From Paenibacillus sp. ACRRX (lineage in GTDB: Bacteria; Bacillota; Bacilli; Paenibacillales; Paenibacillaceae): a stretch of DNA of 64,000 bases. A program made the position numbers and the translations under genes. The stretch is taken from positions 62,001 to 126,000 of the forward strand of contig NZ_JAKRNK010000011.1 in assembly GCF_022346885.1 (NCBI RefSeq), given 5' to 3'. Positions 43,095 to 51,838 of this stretch are shown in pieces (within the stretch, counting starts at the first letter, position 1; each line of letters starts with the position of its first letter). The notes below the pieces were generated by a model. That model did not search any database. It saw only the letters and a list, made by a program, of their open reading frames with translations, and was not told the origin of the DNA.

Positions 43095-44138
43095 ATGGTG
43101 TCACAAGTTTTGATTGAGATCAAACAATTATCCAAGCGGTATCCTGCGCAGGGCAAATCAAGCGCAGGCATGCTCGCCTTAGAACATATTGATTTGCATG
43201 TGTCAGCAGGTGAAGTGTTCGGTATTATCGGCCATTCCGGTGCAGGCAAGAGTACCTTGCTTCGCAGCATTAATTTGCTGGAGCGGCCCACGTCAGGTTC
43301 CGTCCTTATTGACGGAATTGAAATGACGGAATTGTCAAACAAAGAGCTGCAGAAGCAGCGCAGCAAGATTGGCATGATCTTTCAGCATTTTAATTTGCTG
43401 TCATCCGCAACGGTGTTCGACAATATTGCGTTTCCGCTGCGCCTGCATAAGACACCTGCGGACAAGGTAAAGGCCAAAGTCAATGAATTGATTCGACTGG
43501 TTGGTCTGGAGGAGCACCGTGATAAGTATCCGGCTCAATTGTCTGGTGGGCAGAAGCAGCGAGTCGGTATTGCAAGGGCGCTTGCCAATGATCCCAAGGT
43601 GCTGCTGTGTGACGAAGCAACATCTGCGCTTGATCCGCAGACGACTAATTCTATCTTGGAGCTGCTGCTGCAAATCAACCGCAGCCTTGGCATTACGATT
43701 GTACTGATCACGCATGAAATGCATGTTATCCAGTCGATCTGTGACCGGGTTGGCGTTATACATGGCGGCAAAATTGTAGAGCAAGGTCCTGTAGTAGACG
43801 TATTTTTGAAGCCGCAGCATCCGGTTACTAAAGAGTTTATTCTCGAAGAGAGCCATCATGAAGAGCTGCAGCCATGGACATCGTTTAAGACTCAGGCTGG
43901 TGACAGCTCACGCGTCGTTAAGATTAATTATTTGGGCGACGTCACTTATCAGCCGATTCTGCACCGCGTATTATCTGAGGCTGGCATCGAATTCGCCATT
44001 TTGCAAGGTACAATCTCTCGTATGAAGGATACACCTTATGGGCAGTTGGTCGTTCGTCTAGACGGGGAAGCAAGGACTTTGCAGACGGCACTTGAAGCCT
44101 TGGTGAAGCAGGGACTTGATGTGGAGGTGATTGCGTAA
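43095..44138 (+). CDS. metN: methionine ABC transporter ATP-binding protein
   Basis: A 347-residue ATPase of the MetNIQ importer. Walker A is GHSGAGKST, the Q-loop region reads MIFQHFNLL, the signature is LSGGQKQR, Walker B is VLLCDEATSALD and the switch His is in ITHEMHV. The C-terminal 85 residues form the NIL domain, where methionine binds to inhibit transport. The start is uncertain: ATG 43095 directly abuts GGAAGG, while TTG 43110 would give the common opening MIEIKQLSKRY. It is controlled by the upstream SAM-I riboswitch and overlaps metI by one base. Confidence 0.95.
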   Translation: MVSQVLIEIKQLSKRYPAQGKSSAGMLALEHIDLHVSAGEVFGIIGHSGAGKSTLLRSINLLERPTSGSVLIDGIEMTELSNKELQKQRSKIGMIFQHFNLLSSATVFDNIAFPLRLHKTPADKVKAKVNELIRLVGLEEHRDKYPAQLSGGQKQRVGIARALANDPKVLLCDEATSALDPQTTNSILELLLQINRSLGITIVLITHEMHVIQSICDRVGVIHGGKIVEQGPVVDVFLKPQHPVTKEFILEESHHEELQPWTSFKTQAGDSSRVVKINYLGDVTYQPILHRVLSEAGIEFAILQGTISRMKDTPYGQLVVRLDGEARTLQTALEALVKQGLDVEVIA

Positions 44139-44809
44139 TGGTATTCGGAATTGACTTCAGTGAAGTGAACTGGAGCGAGGTGTCTCAGGCATCAGCGGAC
44201 ACGCTGAATATGCTAGGATTCTCGGTACTGTTTACGTTTATCATCGGCCTGCCATTAGGCGTTCTCTTATTTTTGTCAGGCAAGTCCAGTCATTGGTTTG
44301 TCAAAGTAATGTACAGCTTATTATCGCTTATGGTGAACGTGTTGAGATCGGTTCCATTTGTCATTCTGATGATTGCGATATTGCCGTTTACGAAGGTGCT
44401 GATTGGGACAACAATCGGTGTAAAGGGAGCCATTCCTGCTTTGGTCATCGCAGCCGCGCCATTTTTTGCTCGACTCGTCGAAACTTCACTTCGCGAAGTA
44501 GATCGTGGTGTTATCGAGGCAGCGCAAGCGATGGGGGCTTCAACCTGGCAGATTGTACGCAAAGTGTTATTGCCAGAAGCAATGCCTGGCTTGATTGCGG
44601 GTACGACCATAACGGCAGTCACTCTAATTTCCTACACAGCAATGTCTGGACTTGTAGGCGGTGGCGGCCTTGGTGACTTGGCGATTCGATATGGCTACCA
44701 GCGTTATGAGACCAGTGTTATGATCATTGCGATCGCAGTTATGATCATAATGGTGCAAATTTTGCAATGGATTGGCGACCGATTCGTTCGTCATTACACT
44801 CGCAAGTAA
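44138..44809 (+). CDS. metI: methionine ABC transporter permease
   Basis: A 223-residue permease with five predicted spans and the coupling helix segment EAAQAMGASTWQIVRKVLLPEA. The YTAMSGLVGGGGLGDLAIRYGYQRY motif family (shortened here to its core GGGGLGDLAIRYG) is diagnostic for MetI. It starts at ATG 44138 overlapping the metN stop (TAATG), so it is translationally coupled. With MetN and MetQ it imports D- and L-methionine. Confidence 0.95.
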   Translation: MVFGIDFSEVNWSEVSQASADTLNMLGFSVLFTFIIGLPLGVLLFLSGKSSHWFVKVMYSLLSLMVNVLRSVPFVILMIAILPFTKVLIGTTIGVKGAIPALVIAAAPFFARLVETSLREVDRGVIEAAQAMGASTWQIVRKVLLPEAMPGLIAGTTITAVTLISYTAMSGLVGGGGLGDLAIRYGYQRYETSVMIIAIAVMIIMVQILQWIGDRFVRHYTRK

Positions 44810-44905
44810 GGAAGCACGCTCAATCGGGCTTCATATAGATGACAGCCTCTTAGGTCAGTCACCAACAAATCACAGGGGTTTATTTTGGAAGGGAGAGAAA
44901 TAAAA

Positions 44906-45757
44906 ATGAAAAATTTCAAAAAACTTACACTCGTATTAACACTGATTGGTCTGGTGGCAATGCTGACCGCTTGCGGCGGCAAGACTGCAGAGAATAACGC
45001 TGGGACTGCAAGCAATGGTGGGAATTCCGCAGCAGAAACAACAAAATTGGTTGTAGGTGCTACACCAGTTCCACATGCAGAAATTTTAAAGCATATTGCT
45101 CCTAAATTGAAAGAACAAGGTATTGAACTTGAGATTAAAGAATTTACGGACTATGTGCAGCCTAATGTGCAATTAAACGAGAAGCAGCTTGATGCGAACT
45201 TCTTCCAACATAAACCTTACATGGATGATCAAAATCAAAAAGCGGGCTTGAAGCTGGTATCTGTAGGCAACGTTCACGTTGAACCGTTTGGTGGATACTC
45301 CAAGAAGATCAAGTCTGTTGATGAATTAACAGATGGCGCTACCGTAGCGATCCCTAACGATGCGACAAATGGCGGCCGTGCTTTGCTGCTGCTTGAGAAA
45401 CAAGGCATCGTGAAGCTGAAAGAAGGCGCTGGCCTTGCAGCAACTGTACGTGATATCGTTGAGAACCCGAAAAACTTGCAGGTGAAAGAGCTGGAAGCAG
45501 CAATGCTCCCACGTGTACTGGAAGAAGTGGATCTGGCGCTTATCAACACGAACTATGCGCTTGAAGCAAAATTAAATCCGACAAAAGATGCGCTCTTCCT
45601 GGAAGATAAGGATTCTCCATATGCGAACATCCTGACATCCCGTGAAGACAATAAAGACAGCGACGGTATCAAGAAGCTGGTAGCTGCTCTGCAATCGGAT
45701 GATGTAAAAGCATTTATCGAAGAGAAGTACAATGGAGCAATTGTTCCGGCGTTCTAA
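44906..45757 (+). CDS. metQ: methionine-binding lipoprotein
   Basis: A 283-residue NlpA-family lipoprotein. The signal peptide ends in LTAC with Cys23 as lipid anchor; a Gly/Asn-rich linker follows. Family features are VGATPVPHAEIL, QLDANFFQHKPYMDD and VAIPNDATNGGRALLLLEK. ATG 44906 is preceded by GGAAGGGAGAG; the longer frame with a TTG start is rejected. It is the last gene of the riboswitch-controlled operon and is followed by a terminator. Confidence 0.95.
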   Translation: MKNFKKLTLVLTLIGLVAMLTACGGKTAENNAGTASNGGNSAAETTKLVVGATPVPHAEILKHIAPKLKEQGIELEIKEFTDYVQPNVQLNEKQLDANFFQHKPYMDDQNQKAGLKLVSVGNVHVEPFGGYSKKIKSVDELTDGATVAIPNDATNGGRALLLLEKQGIVKLKEGAGLAATVRDIVENPKNLQVKELEAAMLPRVLEEVDLALINTNYALEAKLNPTKDALFLEDKDSPYANILTSREDNKDSDGIKKLVAALQSDDVKAFIEEKYNGAIVPAF

Positions 45758-45790
45758 TCTGACTTTTCCGTAGATTTCCTCCTAATCATA

Positions 45791-45825
45791 CCCTGACCCT
45801 TACTAAAGGTGTCAGGGATTTTTTT
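45791..45825 (+). terminator. terminator of the metNIQ operon
   Basis: CCCTGACCCTT pairs with AAGGTGTCAGGG and is followed by a run of T. Confidence 0.9.
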
Positions 45826-45989
45826 GTTTAATAGGTGGTAAAAAGTTCAACCTAGTATGGAATAGAGCCTGAATGTATGCTATAAAATGGGAAATTATAG
45901 AATTTAAAATTTAGGTCTGTTGTTCTCCTTTGGCAAATATTTTATACTTTAGAAGGATTACTGTTGCAGCGCCGAAGGAGGTACATGAC

Positions 45990-46772
45990 GTGGAACAACA
46001 GCGGAAGGCCGCGCTTATTACAGGAAGCGCCAAAGGCCTGGGCAAGATGACGGCCCTTACATTGGCCGATACGGGTTGTGATATCATCTTGAATTACGTA
46101 CATAGTACAGAGCAAGCATTGGAGTTAAAGTATCAAATAGAAGCAAAGGGTGTTCAGTGCATTGCGGTTCAAGCAGACATATCACGAATCGATGATGTGA
46201 AGCGGCTTGTATATACGATGGAATCAGAGCTTCGCGCACCTGATATCGTCATTAATAATGCAGGTCCTTTTATACGTGAACGTAAACGATTTGCTTCATA
46301 CTCAGAAGAAGAGATTATGTATTTGTTAAATGGAAATTTAACCGGTGTCATCTTGTTAGACCATCTTGTATTACCATCGATGCGTGAGAAAGGATGGGGC
46401 CGTATCATTCATTATGGCTTCGGGCACGCCGCAGAAGCGCGAGCTTGGCCTCATCGAGCAGTATATGCAGCTTCTAAGGTTGGCCTTGTCTCTTTCACAA
46501 AGACACTCGCGGTAGAGGAGGCTCCGTACGGGATTACAGTTAACATGATTTGTCCCGGAGACATCAGGGGCGAGGATAAAGAGCGCACGATAGCAGAGGT
46601 AGCAGGACGTGACGATACCGAATCACCTCGGGGACGACCAGGATCAGGTGAAGACATCGCCCGTGTCATTCAATTTTTGTGTGAAGACAAATCTGATTTT
46701 ATTACTGGGAATATGATGGATGTATCCGGTGGGTTGGACCCGATTCGTCCTATTATTGCTAAGCAATTATAA
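45990..46772 (+). CDS. short-chain dehydrogenase/reductase with atypical catalytic site
   Basis: A 260-residue Rossmann-fold SDR. The cofactor-binding motif is TGSAKGLG, NNAG follows at about residue 90, and the active site is YAASK. In typical SDRs a catalytic Ser lies 13 residues before this Tyr; here the region reads IIHYGFGHAAEARAW and that position is His. GTG 45990 is 8 bp after AAGGAGG, while a longer TTG frame has no ribosome site. The C-terminal VSGGLDP segment is normal. It may be active with a changed mechanism or be non-catalytic; the substrate is unknown. It is a single gene between the met operon and the CdaR unit. Confidence 0.85.
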   Translation: MEQQRKAALITGSAKGLGKMTALTLADTGCDIILNYVHSTEQALELKYQIEAKGVQCIAVQADISRIDDVKRLVYTMESELRAPDIVINNAGPFIRERKRFASYSEEEIMYLLNGNLTGVILLDHLVLPSMREKGWGRIIHYGFGHAAEARAWPHRAVYAASKVGLVSFTKTLAVEEAPYGITVNMICPGDIRGEDKERTIAEVAGRDDTESPRGRPGSGEDIARVIQFLCEDKSDFITGNMMDVSGGLDPIRPIIAKQL

Positions 46773-46885
46773 ATTTAAGCATGTTCGTATAACTCATGAC
46801 AATAGGGCTGCAGCTATAGTGGACAATAACGGGTTGTCTTGGTAACTATCGTCGGCGATTCATCATTCAGAGGAGAGATAACAGC

Positions 46886-48043
46886 ATGAAAGGGATAACG
46901 AAGCAGCTCGCTCAGGATATAGTTCGCCGTACGATGGGTGTCATTGGATATAATGTAAATGTGATGGATGAACACGGTCGCATTATTGGATCAGGGGACA
47001 AAATGCGAATTGGCAAGGCACATGAGGGTGCGCTGCTGGCGATCAAGCGTCGTGGACGATTCGAGATAGATGAGGCAAGTGCGGCCAGACTGCAGGGTGT
47101 TCTGCCAGGTACAAATCTGGTGATTGAGTTTCAAGATGAGGTTGTTGGAGTCATCGGTATTACGGGTGATCCAAAGGAAGTGACCAAATACGGTGAATTG
47201 GTAAAAATGACGGCAGAGATGTATTTGGAGCAAATGTATTTGTTGGAGCAGGCACAATGGGATAAGCGAATGAGGGCAGATTTCCTGCTTTCGGTTATTA
47301 GTGCTGAGGAGAAGGATACGCCGAGCCTGCGTGCTCAGGCACAGCGTATCGGTTTTAATGCGGATGTGCTGCACACGGCTTGTATTATTGAGCTTGCAGA
47401 GGTGAAGCTTGGGGATTCCCTGGACACGCTTAAGCGTGTAGCCGATCTACTGGAAGGACGATCAGCTATTAACTTGATTGCAATTCGGAACTCGCAGCAG
47501 GTCGTTTTGTTCAAAGAACAGCGTGACCTGCGTACACCGAATCGTGATATATACGAAGGTATAAGCCAGATTCGGGAATGGCTGAACGCAAGACAAGTCA
47601 TTCCGATGCGAATTGCGGTAGGCATGCCTTTTGTGGGCATTGAGGGGATGATGGCCTCTTTCCAATCCGCTCAGGACGCGCTGTTTGCAGGCAGAGCTAC
47701 TCGTCCAGAGGATAACGTGTATTATGCGGTGGATATGCCATTGGAGGTCTTAACGGTAAAGCTGAAGCGTAATTGGATGACAGATGCGCTGATCGGGTTA
47801 TGGGAGCACTTTATCGATGAGGATCGCAGCGGTGAGCTGCGGCAGACATTTGAAGTATACTACGCGAATAGTGGTGAAGTGAACAGGATAGCGGCCAGTC
47901 TGGCCATTCATCGTAATACGCTCCGTTATCGCTTACAGCGTATTGCAGAATTAACAGGCAAAGATCCGCGTAATTACACTGATTTGTATATACTGATGCA
48001 TGCACGCTGGTTATATGCAGCTAAGGAACTGAATATGGAATAG
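46886..48043 (+). CDS. CdaR-family sugar diacid/glycerate regulator
   Basis: A 385-residue regulator. The N-terminal diacid-recognition domain (LAQDIVRRTMGVIGYNVNVMD, DEHGRIIGSGD) is followed by a GGDEF-like central region and the C-terminal PucR/CdaR helix-turn-helix, NRIAASLAIHRNTLRYRLQRI. E. coli CdaR activates glucarate, galactarate and glycerate genes. The adjacent permease and glycerate kinase genes make glycerate or a related acid the likely effector here. ATG 46886 follows AGAGGAGAG. A modest terminator separates it from the permease gene, which may therefore have its own CdaR-dependent promoter. Confidence 0.9.
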   Translation: MKGITKQLAQDIVRRTMGVIGYNVNVMDEHGRIIGSGDKMRIGKAHEGALLAIKRRGRFEIDEASAARLQGVLPGTNLVIEFQDEVVGVIGITGDPKEVTKYGELVKMTAEMYLEQMYLLEQAQWDKRMRADFLLSVISAEEKDTPSLRAQAQRIGFNADVLHTACIIELAEVKLGDSLDTLKRVADLLEGRSAINLIAIRNSQQVVLFKEQRDLRTPNRDIYEGISQIREWLNARQVIPMRIAVGMPFVGIEGMMASFQSAQDALFAGRATRPEDNVYYAVDMPLEVLTVKLKRNWMTDALIGLWEHFIDEDRSGELRQTFEVYYANSGEVNRIAASLAIHRNTLRYRLQRIAELTGKDPRNYTDLYILMHARWLYAAKELNME

Positions 48044-48078
48044 TAGCTTGAGAGCGGATATTCCAATGTTATTATCGC

Positions 48079-48103
48079 AGGGCTTCCTAGAGGAGGCCTT
48101 TTT
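48079..48103 (+). terminator. probable terminator after the cdaR-like gene
   Basis: AGGGCTTCCT pairs with AGGAGGCCTT (G-U pairs included) and is followed by TTT. Confidence 0.6.
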
Positions 48104-48265
48104 GGTTTGTTCAGTTGCACAAAAAATAGAGCTAGAGAGCCCGGAATATTTATTTTTTGCCCAATGAAGCGCTTACAAATTAGCATTATAGTAGGGGTAT
48201 GAGCTCATCCTACTTAAGAAGGAACATGCAATAATCAGATAACAACATCTGGGGAGGAACAACAT

Positions 48266-49534
48266 ATGACTGCTTCTGTAAGCGTTATCGGCGCATTGGC
48301 GGCACTAATCGTTGCAATTGTACTCATTTTACGTAAAGTTCCGCCAGCATATGGCATGATGATTGGTGCTTTAGTTGGTGGATTAGTCGGCGGCATTGGT
48401 ATGTTGGATACAGTCAATTTGATGATGGACGGTGCAAAAAACATTATTCCCGCAGTGCTGCGAATCCTTGCAGCAGGTGTGCTTGCAGGTGTACTAATCG
48501 AATCCGGCGGCGCAAAGACGATTGCGGAGACGCTGGTTAAGAAAGTAGGAGAAACTCGAGCACTGCTTGCGTTGGCATTTGCAACAATGGTGCTGACGGC
48601 AGTTGGAGTATTTATCGATGTAGCTGTTATAACAGTGGCACCTATTGCCATTGCGATCGCGCAGCGTGCTAAATTGTCGAAGATGGCCATACTGCTTGCG
48701 ATGATAGGTGGCGGCAAAGCAGGCAATATTATGTCTCCCAATCCCAATGCAATATCAGCAGCAGATGCATTTCATGTATCGCTGACCTCGATTATGGCGG
48801 CAGGCATCATCCCGGCTCTTGTTGGTCTTTTAGTAACTTATTTTATAGCCAAGAAGCTTACACATAAAGGAAGTATGATAGAGGCCAGTGAAGCAGTTGA
48901 TCAAGGTGGTCAAGAGCTTCCTGGTTTTGGACCCGCCATATTCGCCCCATTCGTAGCGATTGTCCTGTTGGCGCTTCGTCCATTATTCGGCATTGTAGTT
49001 GACCCGATTGTAGCACTCCCGGTTGGGGGGATTGCAGGGGCACTTGTTATGGGGCGATTTAAGCATTTGAACAAATATGCGATCTCTGGGCTCGGTAAAA
49101 TGACAGGAGTAGCTGTTATGCTGCTGGGGACTGGGACTTTAGCAGGGATTATCGCAAACTCGCAATTAAAAGATGTAATTGTTGATGCTTTGACTGCCTC
49201 TGGTCTGCCTGCCTATTTGCTAGCACCAATTAGTGGTGCACTGATGTCGCTGGCAACTGCATCCACGACTGCCGGCACGGCTGTGGCCAGCTCTGTATTT
49301 GGTTCTACCATTATGGAGCTAGGTGTAGCTTCTCTAGGTGCGGCAGCGATGATTCATGCCGGGGCGACTGTATTTGACCACATGCCGCACGGCAGCTTCT
49401 TCCATGCAACGGGCGGCAGTGTTAACATGCAGATGAAGGAGCGTCTGCGCTTGATTCCGTATGAGACAGTAGTAGGACTAGTGCTTGCCGCTGTGTCTAC
49501 TCTCGTATTCGGTGTGTTGGGCTGGTTTTTGTAA
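48266..49534 (+). CDS. GntP-family permease (gluconate/glycerate type)
   Basis: A 422-residue transporter with about 12 hydrophobic segments. Family features include PPAYGMMIGALVGGLVGG, ESGGAKTIAETLVKKVG, MIGGGKAGNIMSPNPNAI and DHMPHGSFFHATGGSVNM. GntP-family proteins import gluconate, other sugar acids or glycerate with protons. The downstream glycerate kinase gene suggests glycerate or a precursor. ATG 48266 follows GGGGAGG. The kinase gene starts 69 bp later. Confidence 0.9.
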   Translation: MTASVSVIGALAALIVAIVLILRKVPPAYGMMIGALVGGLVGGIGMLDTVNLMMDGAKNIIPAVLRILAAGVLAGVLIESGGAKTIAETLVKKVGETRALLALAFATMVLTAVGVFIDVAVITVAPIAIAIAQRAKLSKMAILLAMIGGGKAGNIMSPNPNAISAADAFHVSLTSIMAAGIIPALVGLLVTYFIAKKLTHKGSMIEASEAVDQGGQELPGFGPAIFAPFVAIVLLALRPLFGIVVDPIVALPVGGIAGALVMGRFKHLNKYAISGLGKMTGVAVMLLGTGTLAGIIANSQLKDVIVDALTASGLPAYLLAPISGALMSLATASTTAGTAVASSVFGSTIMELGVASLGAAAMIHAGATVFDHMPHGSFFHATGGSVNMQMKERLRLIPYETVVGLVLAAVSTLVFGVLGWFL

Positions 49535-49603
49535 AGCATGACCTCAGATCCATCTGGACAGAACGTTATAGAATAGAAACAGCAGAGCAAGGGAGTGAGG
49601 AGA

Positions 49604-50749
49604 ATGAAATTTGTTATTGCTCCGGATTCATTTAAGGAAAGTATGACTGCGTTAGAAGCTTGTGAAGCAATTGAAAGAGGAGTGCGCAGCGTATTTCCTG
49701 ATGCGGATATTATCAAAGTGCCGATGGCAGATGGTGGCGAAGGGACGGTCCAGTCACTCGTCGATGCGACAGGTGGACGTATCGAGAGAGTTGAGGTGAC
49801 AGGTCCGTTAGGAAATTCCGTAAGCGCATTCTACGGGGTGCTTGGGCATGGTACCACGGCCATAATTGAAATGGCCGCTGCTTCTGGGATTGGCCTGGTG
49901 CCTGCAGCAGAGCGTAATCCGCTAAAGACGACTTCACGCGGCACGGGAGAACTTATTGTGCATGCGATGAACGCGGGCGTTCAAACTATCATGCTTGGAC
50001 TTGGGGGCAGCGCAACAAACGACGGCGGCGTTGGGATGGCCCAGGCATTAGGATTCCGATTTTTGCGAAACGACGGATCGGAAATTGATGCAGGGGGCGG
50101 TTCGCTGGGCGAGATTGCAAGTATCGATTGCAGTCAGGCAGATAAAAGGCTGTTAAAGATGACGTTTGTTGCAGCTTGTGACGTGGATAATCCGCTGATT
50201 GGGGAACGAGGTGCCTCAGCTGTATTTGGTCCGCAAAAGGGAGCTACACCGGAGATGATTGAGCAATTGGATGCCAACTTGACTCATCTTGCTGCCTTAA
50301 TCCGAAACGATATGGGCAAAGCAGTAGCGGATATGGCAGGTGCAGGTGCGGCGGGAGGTCTTGGCGCTGGTGTGGTTGCCTTCTTGAATGCTGAATTAAA
50401 ACGCGGCGTGGATATCGTGATAGAGGCAACAGGTTTGGCAGGAAGCATGCGTGGTGCTGACTTCGTTATTACGGGGGAAGGGCGCATCGACAGTCAGACT
50501 GCCTTTGGCAAGACTCCGATTGGTGTAGCCAAGACAGCGAGAGCATTAGACGTGCCCGTTATCGCGCTGGCAGGTTCTCTTGGTATAGGCAGTGAAATTG
50601 TGCATGAGCACGGCATTGATATGCTGTTTACGATTGTGCCTGGCGTATGCACGATCGACGAAGCACTGCGGGAAGCGGCTGTTAATATGGAGCGGACAGC
50701 GCGCAACGTTGCAACGCTACTTCGTCTGGGAAGCATGTCCCGCATATAA
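49604..50749 (+). CDS. glxK: glycerate kinase
   Basis: A 381-residue enzyme of the GarK/GlxK family that phosphorylates glycerate to a phosphoglycerate, feeding glycolysis. Diagnostic segments are IAPDSFKESMTALEACEAI at the start, MADGGEGTVQSL, GLGGSATNDGGVGMAQALG and ITGEGRIDSQTAFGKTPIG. ATG 49604 gives the canonical N-terminus and follows GGGAG by 8 bp. It is the last gene of the cdaR-gntP-glxK unit. A perfect terminator follows, shared with the converging FHA gene. Confidence 0.93.
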   Translation: MKFVIAPDSFKESMTALEACEAIERGVRSVFPDADIIKVPMADGGEGTVQSLVDATGGRIERVEVTGPLGNSVSAFYGVLGHGTTAIIEMAAASGIGLVPAAERNPLKTTSRGTGELIVHAMNAGVQTIMLGLGGSATNDGGVGMAQALGFRFLRNDGSEIDAGGGSLGEIASIDCSQADKRLLKMTFVAACDVDNPLIGERGASAVFGPQKGATPEMIEQLDANLTHLAALIRNDMGKAVADMAGAGAAGGLGAGVVAFLNAELKRGVDIVIEATGLAGSMRGADFVITGEGRIDSQTAFGKTPIGVAKTARALDVPVIALAGSLGIGSEIVHEHGIDMLFTIVPGVCTIDEALREAAVNMERTARNVATLLRLGSMSRI

Positions 50750-50753
50750 AAAC

Positions 50754-50793
50754 CAAAGGCTATCCTTATTCGCTTGAATAGGGATAGCCTTTG
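50754..50793. terminator. bidirectional terminator between glxK and the FHA regulator gene
   Basis: CAAAGGCTATCC and GGATAGCCTTTG form a perfect stem extended by TATTC/GAATA. A-rich sequence on the left gives a T run for the minus strand. Confidence 0.9.
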
Positions 50794-50902
50794 CTTGTGA
50801 AGAGTTCGATTGACTTCAAGTAAAGTGACATCAAAGTTAATCCTGCTTAGAGTGGAACGATACCGCTATGCTGCGTAAGAGCACTCTCTAGTAAGACATT
50901 TC

Positions 50903-51598
50903 TCATAAGGCGCTGTTTTCTTCCAATACATAGCCGCTCCCACGTACCGTGCGGATGTTGGCTTGTTGTTTCAGCTTTTTACGAATACGGTAAACAAGTG
51001 AATTGATCTCATCCAGTCCGACATCATACACGCCATTGGTATGACGCTCCGGCCAGACATGGCACATAATATCTTTATTAGATACAAACATCGTCCGATG
51101 TTGATACAGCAAATCCAACAACGCCCACTCTTTTACCGACAAGCTCACTTCTTGCCCGAGTACCATACAGAACTGCCTGTCTACATCTAGCACAAAATGA
51201 TCTACAGAGGATGGCATGACTTTTGGTATTTCAGGAGAAAGGATGGCTTCAAATTCTAGCGTGAAATCAGGCACGACATGTGTGAATTCGAGTTCTACCA
51301 TGCCTTTTGCTAGCAAAATGGAGTCCGACTCGCTTAGCTGCACAGGAACATGGGGGCTCAGTTCAATTCCCTGTACTTCGGTACCGTGCTTGCTGCCCAG
51401 GTCAGCTATATAGTATTGATTATTTCGCTTGAATACGGAAGCATGCTGGCGCGACACAAATGCGTTGTGAAATGCTATGTCAGGTTCCCCCTGTGATCCA
51501 TGGCGACCAATAACGGTATTTTCTTGAGATAAAGGAATTACTTCATAGGATAAGAAGGGTTCGCCTTTACGAACCACTAAACATGCTTGGTGCTTCAT
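50903..51598 (-). CDS. FHA domain fused to an OmpR-type winged-helix DNA-binding domain
   Basis: A 231-residue cytoplasmic protein with an unusual combination. Residues about 5-105 form an FHA phosphothreonine-binding domain with IGRHGSQGEPDIAF, SRQHASVFKRNNQYYIADLG and SKHGTEVQG. Residues about 130-228 are a Trans_reg_C winged helix (SLSVKEWALLDLLYQH and LVYRIRKKLKQ, ending RTVRGSGYVLEE) without any receiver domain. It should therefore read Ser/Thr kinase signalling and bind DNA. It is divergent from the metallo-beta-lactamase gene with about 240 bp between the starts, so that gene is a candidate target. ATG 51598 has GGAGTG upstream on the minus strand. Confidence 0.88.
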   Translation of the reverse strand: MKHQACLVVRKGEPFLSYEVIPLSQENTVIGRHGSQGEPDIAFHNAFVSRQHASVFKRNNQYYIADLGSKHGTEVQGIELSPHVPVQLSESDSILLAKGMVELEFTHVVPDFTLEFEAILSPEIPKVMPSSVDHFVLDVDRQFCMVLGQEVSLSVKEWALLDLLYQHRTMFVSNKDIMCHVWPERHTNGVYDVGLDEINSLVYRIRKKLKQQANIRTVRGSGYVLEENSAL

Positions 51599-51838
51599 TT
51601 TGTTCGGACACTCCTTATGTAAGCTTTTATATTTAATAGATCTCTTAAGTATAATTGTAAATTGTTAAAAAAATATATAGATTTCAAAAAAATGATCGAT
51701 AACGAAATCAGTTCGAATCGTTCAGGCTGTATAGGAGGGGGATGCTGTGATGGAGTTGTGAGGGAACTACTATGGAATGTGAGGCAGATCTAAGATACAA
51801 CTAGGAGGTAGGCGTAGAGATAAAGGAGAGACAAAAGA

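Noticed and set aside
43401..43859. 152-codon open frame on the minus strand
   Set aside because: Antisense of metN, whose motifs are unambiguous in the plus frame.
48235..48747. 170-codon open frame on the minus strand
   Set aside because: Antisense shadow of the GntP permease gene; low-complexity Ile/Ala/Thr product and no ribosome site.
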